From Chloropicon primus (lineage: Eukaryota; Chlorophyta; Chloropicophyceae; Chloropicales; Chloropicaceae): a DNA stretch of 64,000 bases. The DNA lies in contig CP060755.1 of NCBI GenBank assembly GCA_023205875.1, forward strand, positions 1,302,001 through 1,366,000, written 5' to 3'. The notes under the pieces are model-generated. The model ran no database searches. It saw nothing but the letters and a program-made list of their open reading frames with translations, and was not told where the DNA came from. The position numbers and the translations under genes were made by a program. This document shows, in pieces, positions 1 through 9,745 of the stretch. Positions within the stretch are counted from its first letter, which is position 1, and the number at the start of each line of letters is the position of its first letter.

Positions 1-118
1 TCGTCCCCGGGTCCGTCGTCGAGATCGCCTCCACGATGCCGTGCACCACGAGTGCGTCGTACCCCGACTCCTTCTCCAGGTATACCCTGAGCCTCTCCAG
101 CACCTCCTCTCCAGCCAT
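1..118 (-). CDS. N-terminal fragment of an unidentified protein, cut by the window edge
   Basis: An ATG on the minus strand at 118-116 opens a frame that stays open to base 1, giving 39 codons. The peptide starts MAGEEVLERLRVYLEKESG and continues with a hydrophobic DALVVHGIVEA stretch. Codon use is GC-rich, like the neighbouring genes. It is divergent from the STN8-like kinase gene. Too little is visible to name a family, and without the rest I cannot exclude that it is the first exon of a spliced gene. Confidence 0.45.
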   Translation of the reverse strand, partial: MAGEEVLERLRVYLEKESGYDALVVHGIVEAISTTDPGT

Positions 119-432
119 GTTTTAACTCTGGCCAGCCCTCAGCCGAGGATCCTGCGATAGAGACGCGTCACGACGACGACGACGACGACGACGTGTTCGG
201 TCGCTCGGTGCAAGCACACCACTACCACCAAGGCCTCCGCGATCGAATCGGCCCTCCTCCTCCCTCCCTGGTCCCTGGAGAGAGTACGCTCGCCTCCTCG
301 CGCGTCTTTCGCTGAAACGCTGAAACGAAAACAAGTGGACAGCGATTGGCGCGCAGCGGATGGGGTTGGGAGATCTCTGAAGGGGAGGAGGAGAGAGAGG
401 AGCAGGAGCAGGGGACGGCGGTCGTGTGGAGA
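119..432. other. divergent intergenic region
   Basis: This spacer separates the edge gene (minus) from the kinase gene (plus). It holds a CGA/CGT triplet-rich stretch near 170-200 and purine-rich DNA. No gene is seen here. An in-frame GTG-initiated extension upstream of 433 looks like leader, not protein: it is acidic and does not resemble a transit peptide. Confidence 0.5.
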
Positions 433-1989
433 ATGAATGTGGGGGTGGCCTCGACGGCCTCCGCTCGGTGCGGGTGCAAGACCATGAGGCTTGGCGCGGA
501 GCGGTGCGGGTACGGTCGACGGGAGAGCTCGAGGAGGGTGAACTCGTCTTCGTCGTCATTTTCCCCTTTGCTTCCAGAGGTGAGGAGGACAGGACAACGG
601 AGGAGGAGCAAGGTCGTGTGGAGGGCGAGCCCGGGGGAAGCGTCTTGGCTCTCGGAGGTCGCCGACAACGTGGTTTTCCAGAACCTCGCGGCAGTGCTCA
701 ACCAGGGCGGGCAGGTCGCGCTTCACGTCTTGCCCTCGCCGTTGGACAACATCGTGAGCACCCTGATATTCGACCTGTCCAACGCATTTCTCGGGGAGAT
801 CACCAGCCTGGCGCTGCTTCACTTCTTCGCCGTCTACTACTTCGTGTTCGCGAACCCCAAGCCCATCATCGGCTTCCTGGACTACTACATCGTGGGCCCG
901 ATCGATGCCCTGATTCGCAACAGTGGCCTGGACCAGAGGGACTTCAAGCTGAGGGGAACCCTCGGGGGCGGGAACTTTGGCACCATCTACGAGGCGGTGA
1001 GGCTCAAGAAGGGCGAGGAGGACTCGGACTTGGCTGATCTGTCTGAAAGGGAGGAAGAGGCGCGGAAAGTGGTCATGAAGAGGATCAAGAAGGACAATCT
1101 CGGCGTCAGGAAGGATTTCCTGGCGCAGGGCACGATGGCCCAAGGCACGGAGGAGACCGGGCTCGCGGAGGCGTTCTTCTGCCAGAGAATAAAGCGGAAC
1201 CCGCTCGCGGCGAAGCACTGCGCCACGTTTCTGGGGGAGTTCGTCGCAGACGAGTTCGGGCGAGGGTACGACAAGGACTCCCAGTGGCTGGTCTTCAAGT
1301 ACGAGAGCGAAATTACGCTCGCTGACACCATAGAAGGCAGAATAGGGCCGTACCCAGAGTGCCTGGAGGATTTCAGCAACAATCGAAGCGAGGCGGGAAT
1401 GATCAAGAAGATCATGAAGGAGCTGCTCGAAGGCATTTCGGCTCTGAATACCATGGGCATCGTCCACCGAGATATCAAGCCAGAAAACATTCTCTTGACC
1501 GAGAGGGGGGATGTGAAGCTCATCGACTTTGGAGCTGCGGCGGACCTCTGCACGGGCGTGAATTTCAATCCAAAGACCGGGTTTCTCGACCCCCGGTACT
1601 GCCCCCCGGAGGAATTCGTGGTGCCCCAGAACTTCCCTAGGGCACCGATAGCGGCGCTGTCCACCCTCGCTTCGCCCTTGGTGTGGAACTACACCAAGCC
1701 GGGGCTCTTTGACGTGTACGCCGTTGGAATCATCTTCCTGCAGATGACCGTCCCTCAGATGAGAAAGGCGAATTTCTTCCGAACCTTTCAGAGGGAAATG
1801 AAAAAGTTTGACTACGACCTCCAGGAGTGGAGGCGGTCCAAGGCATCGTCAGCCTCTCAGGCCGACTTCTCCGAGCTCGACACGAAGTTTGGATCGGGGT
1901 GGGACTTGGCATGTAAAATGATCTCCTTGAAGAGCAAAAGGATTTCTGCCAAGGCTGCCTTGAGGCACCCTTACTTCTTGATCCTGTAA
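433..1989 (+). CDS. STN8: STN8/STL1-type thylakoid serine/threonine protein kinase
   Basis: Predicted plastid protein kinase of 518 residues in one exon. The first ATG in frame (433) is followed by about 65 residues rich in Ser, Arg and Ala, as in a chloroplast transit peptide. A membrane segment follows (about residues 122-141, LLHFFAVYYFVFANP), then the kinase domain from about residue 170: glycine loop LGGGNFG, catalytic VHRDIKPEN near residue 343 and a DFG motif near 364. The activation region contains GFLDPRYCPPEEF, and the protein ends ISAKAALRHPYF. Both traits match STN8 more closely than STN7, which has a long extra tail absent here. In plants STN8 phosphorylates photosystem II core proteins, so a thylakoid role is inferred. 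It converges on CCT1 with only 69 bp between stop codons. Assignment to the STN7/STN8 family is firm; choosing STN8 over STN7 is likely. Confidence 0.88.
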   Translation: MNVGVASTASARCGCKTMRLGAERCGYGRRESSRRVNSSSSSFSPLLPEVRRTGQRRRSKVVWRASPGEASWLSEVADNVVFQNLAAVLNQGGQVALHVLPSPLDNIVSTLIFDLSNAFLGEITSLALLHFFAVYYFVFANPKPIIGFLDYYIVGPIDALIRNSGLDQRDFKLRGTLGGGNFGTIYEAVRLKKGEEDSDLADLSEREEEARKVVMKRIKKDNLGVRKDFLAQGTMAQGTEETGLAEAFFCQRIKRNPLAAKHCATFLGEFVADEFGRGYDKDSQWLVFKYESEITLADTIEGRIGPYPECLEDFSNNRSEAGMIKKIMKELLEGISALNTMGIVHRDIKPENILLTERGDVKLIDFGAAADLCTGVNFNPKTGFLDPRYCPPEEFVVPQNFPRAPIAALSTLASPLVWNYTKPGLFDVYAVGIIFLQMTVPQMRKANFFRTFQREMKKFDYDLQEWRRSKASSASQADFSELDTKFGSGWDLACKMISLKSKRISAKAALRHPYFLIL

Positions 1990-2023
1990 ATTTGTAGAAT
2001 GGGTTTTGGATCTGAACCTCCCT

Positions 2024-2028
2024 TGTAA
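2024..2028 (+). terminator. candidate TGTAA polyadenylation signal of the STN8-like gene
   Basis: The chlorophyte polyadenylation word TGTAA lies 35 bases after the kinase stop codon, just before an A-rich stretch. The sequence is seen directly; its use as a signal is inferred from other green algae. Confidence 0.5.
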
Positions 2029-2058
2029 TAAAAAAGAAGCAAATTAAAATAAGCGTTT

Positions 2059-3951
2059 TTATCCTTGTTGTTCAGATGGGTCCTTCTCCAGCTGAACGAG
2101 GTCATCGATACGCAAAATCGTGATCGCAGCCTCCGTGGCAAACTGCAGGATCTTGATCTTACTAAGCGCAGGCTCGATGACACCCTTCTCGATGTTGTTG
2201 ATAACAGCCCCGTCGTACAAGTCCAAACCATACTCAGCAAACTTCTCTTTCCCTGGCTTCATCTGAGACGTGTAGTGGTACGCCCTGAGCTTCGCTACTA
2301 GGTCGATGGCATCCTTGGCAGCGTTGACAGCCAAGGTTTTGGGGATAACCATGAGGGCATCTGCGAACTCCGCGACGGGGAGCTGCTCCCTGCTGCTGAG
2401 GGAAATGGCAAAGTTCTCAAGGAACACGGACAGAGCAGCCTCAACCGCTCCTCCTCCGGGCACGACAGTACCGAACTCCAGGGTACGCTTGACAACGCAC
2501 AGTGCGTCGTGGATGGATCTCTCCATCTCGTCCAGCATGTAGTCGTTCGCGCCACGGAGGAGAATCGTGCAAGAAGCCGACGACTTTGCACCCTTAACCA
2601 TAATGATGTCATCGTCGCACACGCGTTCTTCCTCCACACACTCTGCCTGGCCCAAGCTCGAGGCGTCGAAGGTCTCCTCTCCCTCCATGTCAGCAAGGGT
2701 GGAGATGACGGTCGCACCGGTGGCTTTCGCGACCCTTCTCAAGTCTTCCTTTGGAACTCTTCTGCAAGCGATGGCGCCAGCCTCGACAAAGTACTTGAGC
2801 GACATGTCGTCAATACCCTTGGTCGTGAAGATGACATTGGCTCCGGCTGCCAGGATCTTCTCGATCCTCTTCTTGGTGATGTTGCTCTCCTCCTCCCTGA
2901 TCTTCTCAAGCTCCTTGGGGTCGCTGACAAGAACCTGAATTCCCATCTTCATCCTCGACTTCTGCAAGTTCATGTCCAGGCAGGCGATCTTGGCGTTTTG
3001 AACCACCTTCACCATACCCTGGGCGGCACGGCCGCAGTTCAAGGCGTAACCCTTGAGGAGCTCGCTCTCCTTTGCGCTCTTTCCGTGAGCCTTGAGGATG
3101 TTGATAGCCTTGACTGGGTACTTGACGTCCCCGATCGCGTTGTAAGTCTTCACCGCAAGCATGGCGTCGATGAGCATGTTCGCGAAAAAGTCCGAGTCGA
3201 CTCCAATAATCTTCGAGCTCATGGACGTCTTCGCGGCGTTGAGCAGGGTATCCCTACCAAGGCTCTCCGTCTTCTGTGACAAGTGCTCCTTGAGGTACTT
3301 GCAGGCCTCCTTGGAAGCCAGGCGGTACCCGCTGATGATGGTGGTCGGGTGGAGACTCTGGCGAACAAGGCTGTTTGCGTGCTTCAAGAGCTCGGAGGCC
3401 AAAATGACCACGCTCGTGGTTCCGTCACCGACCTCCTGGTCTTGCATCTCAGAAAGCTCCACCAGGATCTTTGCCGCAGGGTGCTCGACCTCGAGCTGCT
3501 TCAAAATAGTCGCGCCGTCGTTCGTGATGGTGACGTCTCCGATGCTATCGACAAGCATCTGAAGACAAAAACAAGAGGAAGCAAGTCGTGCGAGACAGAA
3601 GAAAGAGAGTGTGGTCAGCTCAAGATCTACCTCCCGAGAAACGAGGAGGCTTCGAGTGATCGGAGCGTCCTCGAAAGAAGGCCCGGGGGGCCAGGTCCCG
3701 GCGAAGCGAGAGACTGCAGCGTCAAAAGACGCGACGCCCCAGACGCCACCAACCCCCTCCCCCCCTCGCTCCACGATCACGTCTTTGGTTCCTCCCCTTA
3801 CCTTGTCGAGTCCCACGGGTCCAAGGGACGACTTGATTATGTTCGCCACCGCCGAAACCGCGGTGATGTTCTGCGTCCGCACGTCCTGCCCGTACTCCCT
3901 GGTCCCGAACACGTCCAGGTTCCCTCCCCTTTCCATCTGTTTCATCGCCAT
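2059..3951 (-). CDS. CCT1: T-complex protein 1 subunit alpha (CCT1)
   Basis: Alpha subunit of the cytosolic chaperonin CCT/TRiC, which folds actin, tubulin and other proteins with ATP. Proposed exons are complement 3802-3951 and 2059-3558, giving 549 residues, the usual family length. The intron (3559-3801) has a GTAAGG donor and a CAG acceptor; splicing joins [10 protein letters not shown] to [15 protein letters not shown], restoring the conserved ATP-binding region. The GDGTTSVV motif follows in exon 2. The intron is 243 bases long and has no stop in the reading frame, so an unspliced reading would carry an 81-residue insert where CCT1 allows none. A CT repeat lies just upstream of the ATG. 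Identity is very secure. Confidence 0.95.
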   Translation of the reverse strand: MAMKQMERGGNLDVFGTREYGQDVRTQNITAVSAVANIIKSSLGPVGLDKVRGGTKDVIVERGGEGVGGVWGVASFDAAVSRFAGTWPPGPSFEDAPITRSLLVSREVDLELTTLSFFCLARLASSCFCLQMLVDSIGDVTITNDGATILKQLEVEHPAAKILVELSEMQDQEVGDGTTSVVILASELLKHANSLVRQSLHPTTIISGYRLASKEACKYLKEHLSQKTESLGRDTLLNAAKTSMSSKIIGVDSDFFANMLIDAMLAVKTYNAIGDVKYPVKAINILKAHGKSAKESELLKGYALNCGRAAQGMVKVVQNAKIACLDMNLQKSRMKMGIQVLVSDPKELEKIREEESNITKKRIEKILAAGANVIFTTKGIDDMSLKYFVEAGAIACRRVPKEDLRRVAKATGATVISTLADMEGEETFDASSLGQAECVEEERVCDDDIIMVKGAKSSASCTILLRGANDYMLDEMERSIHDALCVVKRTLEFGTVVPGGGAVEAALSVFLENFAISLSSREQLPVAEFADALMVIPKTLAVNAAKDAIDLVAKLRAYHYTSQMKPGKEKFAEYGLDLYDGAVINNIEKGVIEPALSKIKILQFATEAAITILRIDDLVQLEKDPSEQQG

Positions 3952-4295
3952 CTTTGCCTCTCTCTCTCTCTCTCTCTCGCTCGCTCTCCGACCGATCTCT
4001 CTCGTTTTCCCTCGCTCCCTCGCCGCCTGCGAGTTTCAAAAAAAACACGTTCCCAAATGCATGGGGGTCCCCGGGGGGAACCGAGAGAGTCAAAGGCCGA
4101 GTCTTGGGAAAACTGGAGAGGGACCGGAGAGGTTGGCTCGTGGCGGTCTGGGGGAGAGAGGTGCAGGAGGAACAAGTGGATGGACTAGCAGGAATTGAGC
4201 GTGGTGTCACGGCATACGCACACCGCAAAAGCACCGTGGTTGCTGGCGAGGGTGGGGTGGGGGGCGGAGGAAAGCTAGCTTATCTGTGAGAGAAG
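3952..4295. other. divergent intergenic region between CCT1 and the unknown coiled-coil gene
   Basis: This 344-base spacer is flanked by the two start codons. It carries the CT repeat next to CCT1, a C/T-rich half and a G/A-rich half. It is likely a bidirectional promoter. I see no further gene. Confidence 0.5.
3958..3978. repeat. (CT)n dinucleotide repeat in the CCT1 leader
   Basis: About ten CT units begin six bases upstream of the CCT1 ATG; on the coding strand this reads as GA. Similar GA tracts lie near other start codons in the window. Confidence 0.85.
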
Positions 4296-5954
4296 ATGGC
4301 GGTGGACGGGTCGATGTTCGGCGGGGATTACAAAGGCGTTCCCCTGAAGAAGGACTCGGATGAGTTGATGATGGACTCTTGCAACCGGGACAAGCGGCCG
4401 ATATATTCTTTGTCGTCGTTCCCCGTCCTGGAGCGAAGGGGGGAGAGCAGCAAGGAGAAGGGCCGTCCGAATGCCCAATTGCTCAAGGATGACAAGCCGA
4501 GCGTCTCCCAGGCTCTCGACAGGGGCGCGCCCCGCAACAAGGCGAGGACCGCGGAGACCGCGGATGTGAGGAGCCCTCTGGAAGCCGAGCTGGAGACGAA
4601 CAACCCGGAGCTCTTCCACGCCTTGCAGGAGGTGAAGAGGACTCTCCATGGGCACTCCATGAAGCGGTTTCAGCACTTCGAGTCGCTTGGGATGATGAAC
4701 CACGAGGAGAACAGCGTCCGTGCGACTGCCGCGCTGAGAGTGGACCTGATCCGGCGGACGGTCGGTCTGGGCACGAACGCGGAGCTCGAGGACTACAAGC
4801 TCAACAAGAACGAGGACACGAGCCTGGAGGCCCAGTTGGAGCAGGTCCTCAACTGCAAGGACTTGGAGGACCTGCGAGCCTTCCAGCTCAAGGGGAGCTC
4901 GGAGAGCCAATACGAAAAGCACAGGAAGATCAAAAGGGCCATGCACTCGCGCACGCTGGAGATACAGCGGGAGGCGGAGGCCGTCTCCAGGGCGCTGACA
5001 AGGGCGCTGGACAAGTACAGAGGAGCCATCAAGGAAATCCTTCAGGAGCCCAAGGCAAGAAAGCGAGCGAACGCCAAGTCCATGCGGTCCACGGTGAACG
5101 AGAACATGAACGAGGAGGTGGCCATCCGCTCGCAACAGCTGCTGTCCAGGGAGGAGATGCAGCGGGTGCTGGTGGACTCCGCGAACGGCAACATGTCCAA
5201 GGCGAACGAGGTTCTCGAGAGGTTGAAGCTGTACACCGAAACCATATCCACGGACGAAGAGGGGTCGAGGCCTGGGACCGTCCCGGATGGAAACGCGGGC
5301 AAGACGGACGAGGAGGAGGGGGAGGAGCCCACGTCTGGGAACGAGGAAGCTTCCGAGAAAACGATGGAGGACGCCGCGTCCTCGGCGGCAGGCAGAGTCT
5401 CAAAGGCAAAACCTGACAGCAGGAGCAAGCAGTCTCAGCGAAAAACGCAAAAGGCCGGGCACAGGGTGGCCAGAAAAGCGTCGGTGTCGAAGGCCAAAGC
5501 GGACCAGGAGTACGAAGAGGAGCTTCAGCGCGCCAGGGAGGCAGCCAAGCGGGAGGAGGAGGAGAGGCAGTACCAGGCGGCACTCCTCCTCGACCCCATC
5601 GAGGCCGTGGAGGAGAAGGACCCCGACCAAGTCCTTCAGGAGCGTTTCGAGAGGATATGGGACATCCTCGAGATGCCCTTGATGGACAAGATGGAGATGG
5701 TGATCAAGTACACGAGCGAGGAGGGGCTTGACGCCCTGCTTCCCGCCCTGGATCAGTACGAGAAGTGCGCGGGTGGCTTGAGATTGCACAACTTCCTCCT
5801 CCACGGCACGGGCCCCTCCAGCACCCACCGCGAGTTGGAGAACAAGCCCGAGTACATGGAGAGGTGCAAGGCTTACATCAATGAGCAGGCTTTCATCCTA
5901 CTCGAGGACTTTCAAGACGCGTTGACCGTCCGTGGCAAGCCCTTGTCCTTCTGA
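4296..5954 (+). CDS. unidentified coiled-coil protein, 552 residues
   Basis: Single-exon gene starting at ATG 4296. The protein is charged and mostly helical. It has a disordered N-terminus, a helical region about 90-330 (rich in Leu, Glu and Arg), an acidic and lysine-rich low-complexity middle about 335-430, then a conserved-looking C-terminal domain about 445-552 beginning RFERIWDILEMPLMDKMEM. The pattern IW-x-LEMP-x-x-DK-hydrophobic followed by an IKYTS segment recalls coiled-coil proteins of axonemes, but this is from memory and weak. No signal peptide or membrane segment is seen. It is divergent from CCT1. Function unknown. Confidence 0.7.
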   Translation: MAVDGSMFGGDYKGVPLKKDSDELMMDSCNRDKRPIYSLSSFPVLERRGESSKEKGRPNAQLLKDDKPSVSQALDRGAPRNKARTAETADVRSPLEAELETNNPELFHALQEVKRTLHGHSMKRFQHFESLGMMNHEENSVRATAALRVDLIRRTVGLGTNAELEDYKLNKNEDTSLEAQLEQVLNCKDLEDLRAFQLKGSSESQYEKHRKIKRAMHSRTLEIQREAEAVSRALTRALDKYRGAIKEILQEPKARKRANAKSMRSTVNENMNEEVAIRSQQLLSREEMQRVLVDSANGNMSKANEVLERLKLYTETISTDEEGSRPGTVPDGNAGKTDEEEGEEPTSGNEEASEKTMEDAASSAAGRVSKAKPDSRSKQSQRKTQKAGHRVARKASVSKAKADQEYEEELQRAREAAKREEEERQYQAALLLDPIEAVEEKDPDQVLQERFERIWDILEMPLMDKMEMVIKYTSEEGLDALLPALDQYEKCAGGLRLHNFLLHGTGPSSTHRELENKPEYMERCKAYINEQAFILLEDFQDALTVRGKPLSF

Positions 5955-6125
5955 CTGGAAAGGTCGATGAACGATTGACATGGGAAGGGAGTTCGAGGAG
6001 AGGAGAGAGATCCTAATTCCCTCTTTCGCTCTATTTTGTGTATTTCTTTTATTGTTTTGTATACTTCTTCATTTAGTCTCACATTCCTCCTTGATCCAAG
6101 GAAGGTCGTTTTGACTCCGAAAGAA

Positions 6126-6164
6126 AGCCTCTCCCTCCTTGACGAAGCCTCTCCCTCCTTGACA
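6126..6164. repeat. two-copy direct repeat, period 20 bases
   Basis: The 19-base word aagcctctccctccttgac occurs at 6126-6144 and again, identically, at 6146-6164, with one base between copies. It lies in the spacer before the LC8 gene. Confidence 0.85.
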
Positions 6165-6197
6165 AGGGAGAACATGGATTCGCGATCGATCGATGGA

Positions 6198-6236
6198 TTT
6201 TTTCTTTCTTTCTTTCTTTCTCTCCCCCCCCCCCCC
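6198..6236. repeat. TTTC microsatellite followed by a 13-base C run
   Basis: TTTC units occupy about 6198-6223 and are followed by thirteen C at 6224-6236. This is low-complexity spacer DNA. Confidence 0.8.
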
Positions 6237-6620
6237 TCCGGCTCGCCTTGTGCTGTTCCCATCTTTCGTGAGTCCTTCTTTCTCTCTTTGTTCTGACCAA
6301 AACCTCTTTGTTCTTTGTTCGTATTATGATCGTTCAAACCCATTCGAGAGACGTTGGACGCGTGTACGTGAGTTGGAGTAGTAAACCCGTCCTGAGCAAG
6401 GGGAGGAGAGGTTTTTTTTGTGTTTTTGTGTTTTTGTGTTTTCCTTTCCTTTCCTTTTCTTGGTTTCGTTTCGAAGAGAGGGAAGAAGAGAGAGAGACGA
6501 CTAGAATTCCCTGGTGGCGCACAACGCAAACGAACGCGAGTTGACGAAAGACCGCGAGCGACAACACACACAGACGGAGACACAAAGGCGTGACAAACAC
6601 AAAACACTAGACTTTGCAAG

Positions 6621-7306
<686 letters not shown>

Positions 7307-7350
7307 GTTCGCGAGGGAGAGGAAGATGTATGGCATAGACATACCTGTCT

Positions 7351-7355
7351 TGTAA
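7351..7355 (+). terminator. candidate TGTAA polyadenylation signal of the LC8 gene
   Basis: TGTAA lies 44 bases after the LC8 stop codon in the spacer before the convergent PIG-H gene. Confidence 0.5.
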
Positions 7356-7464
7356 CTTCAATGAGCCAAACTTGGTTCTGAGTGTCGATTGTTATAGTGA
7401 CTTTACGGAAAGCAAAAGCTTTGCCTCCCCCCCCCCGACTCCCCGGGAGGTCTGTCCTCGGCTT

Positions 7465-8273
7465 TCAAAATTTGCTTGGGAAGAACCTCTTCGCCTCCTT
7501 GTACAACTCCGCAATGAACTCGACCCCGGGCTTGAAAGTCTGTCGCACAGGTCAGCAAATTGGGAAACCAAGCGATCAAAGAACAAACAGCCTTACCGGA
7601 AAACCCACTGCCATGTCCTTGCTGCCCTGCACCGTGAAGCACAAATAGTAATAAACGTCTGAAGTGGTCACGGCCTGGCCACCCGCCCATCCACCAGTGC
7701 CAAGGACGAAACCGAGTCAGGTGCGAGGCCGAAACAAGCAAGCACAACCCACGCTCTTCTTACCTCGTTGATAAGGACCGATTCGATGTCGTTCTCCTCC
7801 AGGAACATCCTGCTCCTCGCAGCGAGGCAGTTGGTGCTCTCAAGCTAAAAACCCATGGTCAGAGAAAGCGGTTCGGCAGCAGCTGCAATAATCACCTAAA
7901 GTCTCACCTGCACACCCAGGCCCCTGAACAGCACCACTCTCTCGCAAACAGCCGTTCTGCACAAAAGCGCCACCAGGTAGATGAAAAGAAAGGGCAGCTG
8001 AGCGGTTCCCGGCAAGGGAGGCAAAGAGAGTCAGGGCCCTCTTCTTTCGCATAGAAACAAGTGTGCGCTCTGGGGCACGTGTTGGAAAAGAGAACGACAA
8101 GCACATCCACTCACCCAACGGGTTCGACTCTCCTCTGCAACCGTATAAAGGCACCCCACGAGGACCAAGAGCGCAGCAAGCCACCAAGCGTTCTCCGCGA
8201 TCACATCGATCGCGCTCTTGCGCACCTCGTACGAGACGACGTCCGTCGATCTCGCCAACCTCGCCGCTCTCAT
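7465..8273 (-). CDS. PIGH: GPI N-acetylglucosaminyltransferase subunit PIG-H
   Basis: Subunit of the ER complex that makes GlcNAc-phosphatidylinositol, the first step of GPI anchor synthesis. Proposed exons (complement) are 8115-8273, 7908-7940, 7764-7844, 7597-7674 and 7465-7539, all in phase 0, for 141 residues. Exon 1 has a membrane helix (WWLAALLVLVGCLYTV). Later exons give VVLFRGLGVQ, then ENDIESVLINE joined to AVTTSDVYYYLCF, and finally FKPGVEFIAELYKEA, the succession expected of PIG-H (human: LLIIDSLGIQ, DIVINEAIYMQKVIYYLC). The last three introns have good GT-AG ends. The exon 1/2 junction is uncertain: the acceptor I used follows GCGAG and is weak. The protein is shorter than human PIG-H (188). 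The gene is divergent from the DUF89 gene. Confidence 0.8.
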
Positions 8274-8487
8274 CCTTTGCCCCTCCGGTGCGGTCGCACT
8301 GCCTCCTCCCCCTCGGATCCCTCCCCTGAGGCGGCAGCGCACGCGAAACGCCGTCACAGTTGCCTCCCCTCCCCCTCTGTCACCGCCCTCGCTGTCGTCG
8401 TCGTCGTCGTCGTGCCTCCTCGACCATCATCGCTGGGCTTCTCCTCTCTCTGACAGCCCGTGCGTCGTTCAATCAAACTCAAACACG

Positions 8488-9699
8488 ATGGGGACGGCCA
8501 AGCGGAGGATGAAGCAGCACGTGCTGCCGCAGGTGAGAGAGTCCGTGGAGGAGGGGACGTATGTGGCGTGCACCTTCGATTACGAGAAGTCTCTGCCGGA
8601 TGGGAGGCCAGGGCGGAAAGCTTGGACGGACATATTCAGGCGTGCGATTCCTCAGTTCGAGAAACGCGTGAGAATCCAACTCGAGGAGGAAGCGGGCAGC
8701 GAGGAGGAGGAGAAGATGGCGGAGTCGATAGCATCGTCGTTCGCGCGAGAGTATGGGGAGCTGCTCGATAAGCTGGAGGAGGATCCGAGCCGGGATTTGC
8801 CTGGCTTTGAGGCCGCCTGCGCGAGGGGGAGGGGCGGAGCAGCAGGCCTCAGCTGCAAGGCCCTGTGCGCGTTACGGGAAGCGTGCCTCACCAAGCGAGG
8901 CCTGCGCGACGCCTTCAAGCACGTGAAGCGGAAAGAGAACCTCGAGTCCCTTCTCATTCTGGATCAATTGGCTGCGGAGATCGACGCTGTACCGGGCACT
9001 GCTAGGGACAGAATGGAGCTGGCCCTCAAAAACTGCTTCGCGGGGAACCTCTTCGACCTTGGGGCCCACTTCTCTTCAGAAAAGTACGAGAAGGGCAAGA
9101 CCAAGAAGGGCGACCCTCTCCAGGCTTTTCGGGAGACGAGGGAGGCCCTCCCAGAGCGGCCCTGGAAGATCGACTGCCTGGACGAGGCTGTCCTGCAGCT
9201 GTCGGCCAGAGGGAAGTTCAAGAAAGCAATCGTGTTCGCGGATAATGCAGGCTCGGACTTGATCTGCGGGATCCTGGTCTTTGTTCGGGAGCTCTTGAAG
9301 GCCGGGACCACCGTCGTCGTGGCAGCCAACGAGAAGCCGGCGATCAACGACATCACAGCCGATGAGCTTGTCGCTCTGTTCACCAAGCTCGGAAAGGGAG
9401 CCCCCCGTGTGAGGGATCAGGTCCTCTGCTCCCACTGCGAGAGCGGGAACCTCCGTGTCGTGTCCTCTGGGAGCGACCTTCCGATCATTGATCTGTCGGA
9501 ACTCTCTGCGAGCGTCGTTGCCGAAGCCGAGGACGCCGACCTCATTGTCCTGCAAGGAATGGGCAGAGCGATCGAGTCCAACTTGAACGCCACCTTCTCG
9601 ACCGCCGTCCTGAAAATGGGCGTGGTGAAGCATCCTGAGGTCGCCCTTTGCCTTGGGGGGAAGCTGGGGGAGCCGATCTGCAAGCTGGAGCCAAAATAA
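8488..9699 (+). CDS. DUF89 family damage-control phosphatase
   Basis: Single-exon gene for 403 residues; ATG 8488 is the plausible start because upstream frame extensions are Ser/Pro-rich leader DNA. The C-terminal half has the DUF89 metal-binding signature FADNAGSD (about residues 250-257) followed by FVRELLKAGTTVVVAANEKP, and later a GMGRAIESNLNA motif. DUF89 enzymes are metal-dependent phosphatases that remove damaged phosphometabolites such as oxidised phosphopantetheine or sugar phosphates. The layout resembles the stand-alone plant protein At2g17340, not the pantothenate kinase fusion, since no kinase domain precedes it. No targeting signal is obvious. Exact substrate unknown. Confidence 0.85.
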   Translation: MGTAKRRMKQHVLPQVRESVEEGTYVACTFDYEKSLPDGRPGRKAWTDIFRRAIPQFEKRVRIQLEEEAGSEEEEKMAESIASSFAREYGELLDKLEEDPSRDLPGFEAACARGRGGAAGLSCKALCALREACLTKRGLRDAFKHVKRKENLESLLILDQLAAEIDAVPGTARDRMELALKNCFAGNLFDLGAHFSSEKYEKGKTKKGDPLQAFRETREALPERPWKIDCLDEAVLQLSARGKFKKAIVFADNAGSDLICGILVFVRELLKAGTTVVVAANEKPAINDITADELVALFTKLGKGAPRVRDQVLCSHCESGNLRVVSSGSDLPIIDLSELSASVVAEAEDADLIVLQGMGRAIESNLNATFSTAVLKMGVVKHPEVALCLGGKLGEPICKLEPK

Positions 9700-9737
9700 C
9701 GAAAGCAGAAGAGGTCGTCGCGCCAAATGCATATGAA

Positions 9738-9742
9738 TTACA
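9738..9742 (-). terminator. candidate TGTAA polyadenylation signal of PRORP
   Basis: On the minus strand TGTAA lies four bases after the PRORP stop codon. It also falls in the narrow spacer next to the convergent DUF89 gene. Confidence 0.4.
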
Positions 9743-9745
9743 CGT

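Larger units (their letters stand above)
5955..6620. other. intergenic region upstream of the LC8 gene
   Basis: This 666-base spacer lies between two plus-strand genes. It contains T-rich and purine/pyrimidine low-complexity DNA, a two-copy 20-base direct repeat (6126-6164) and a TTTC/poly-C tract (6198-6236). I see no coding region or RNA gene. Confidence 0.5.

Noticed and set aside
8115-8140. A tRNA B-box-like word (GGTTCGACTC)
   Set aside because: It lies in PIG-H exon 1 and has no matching A box or cloverleaf.
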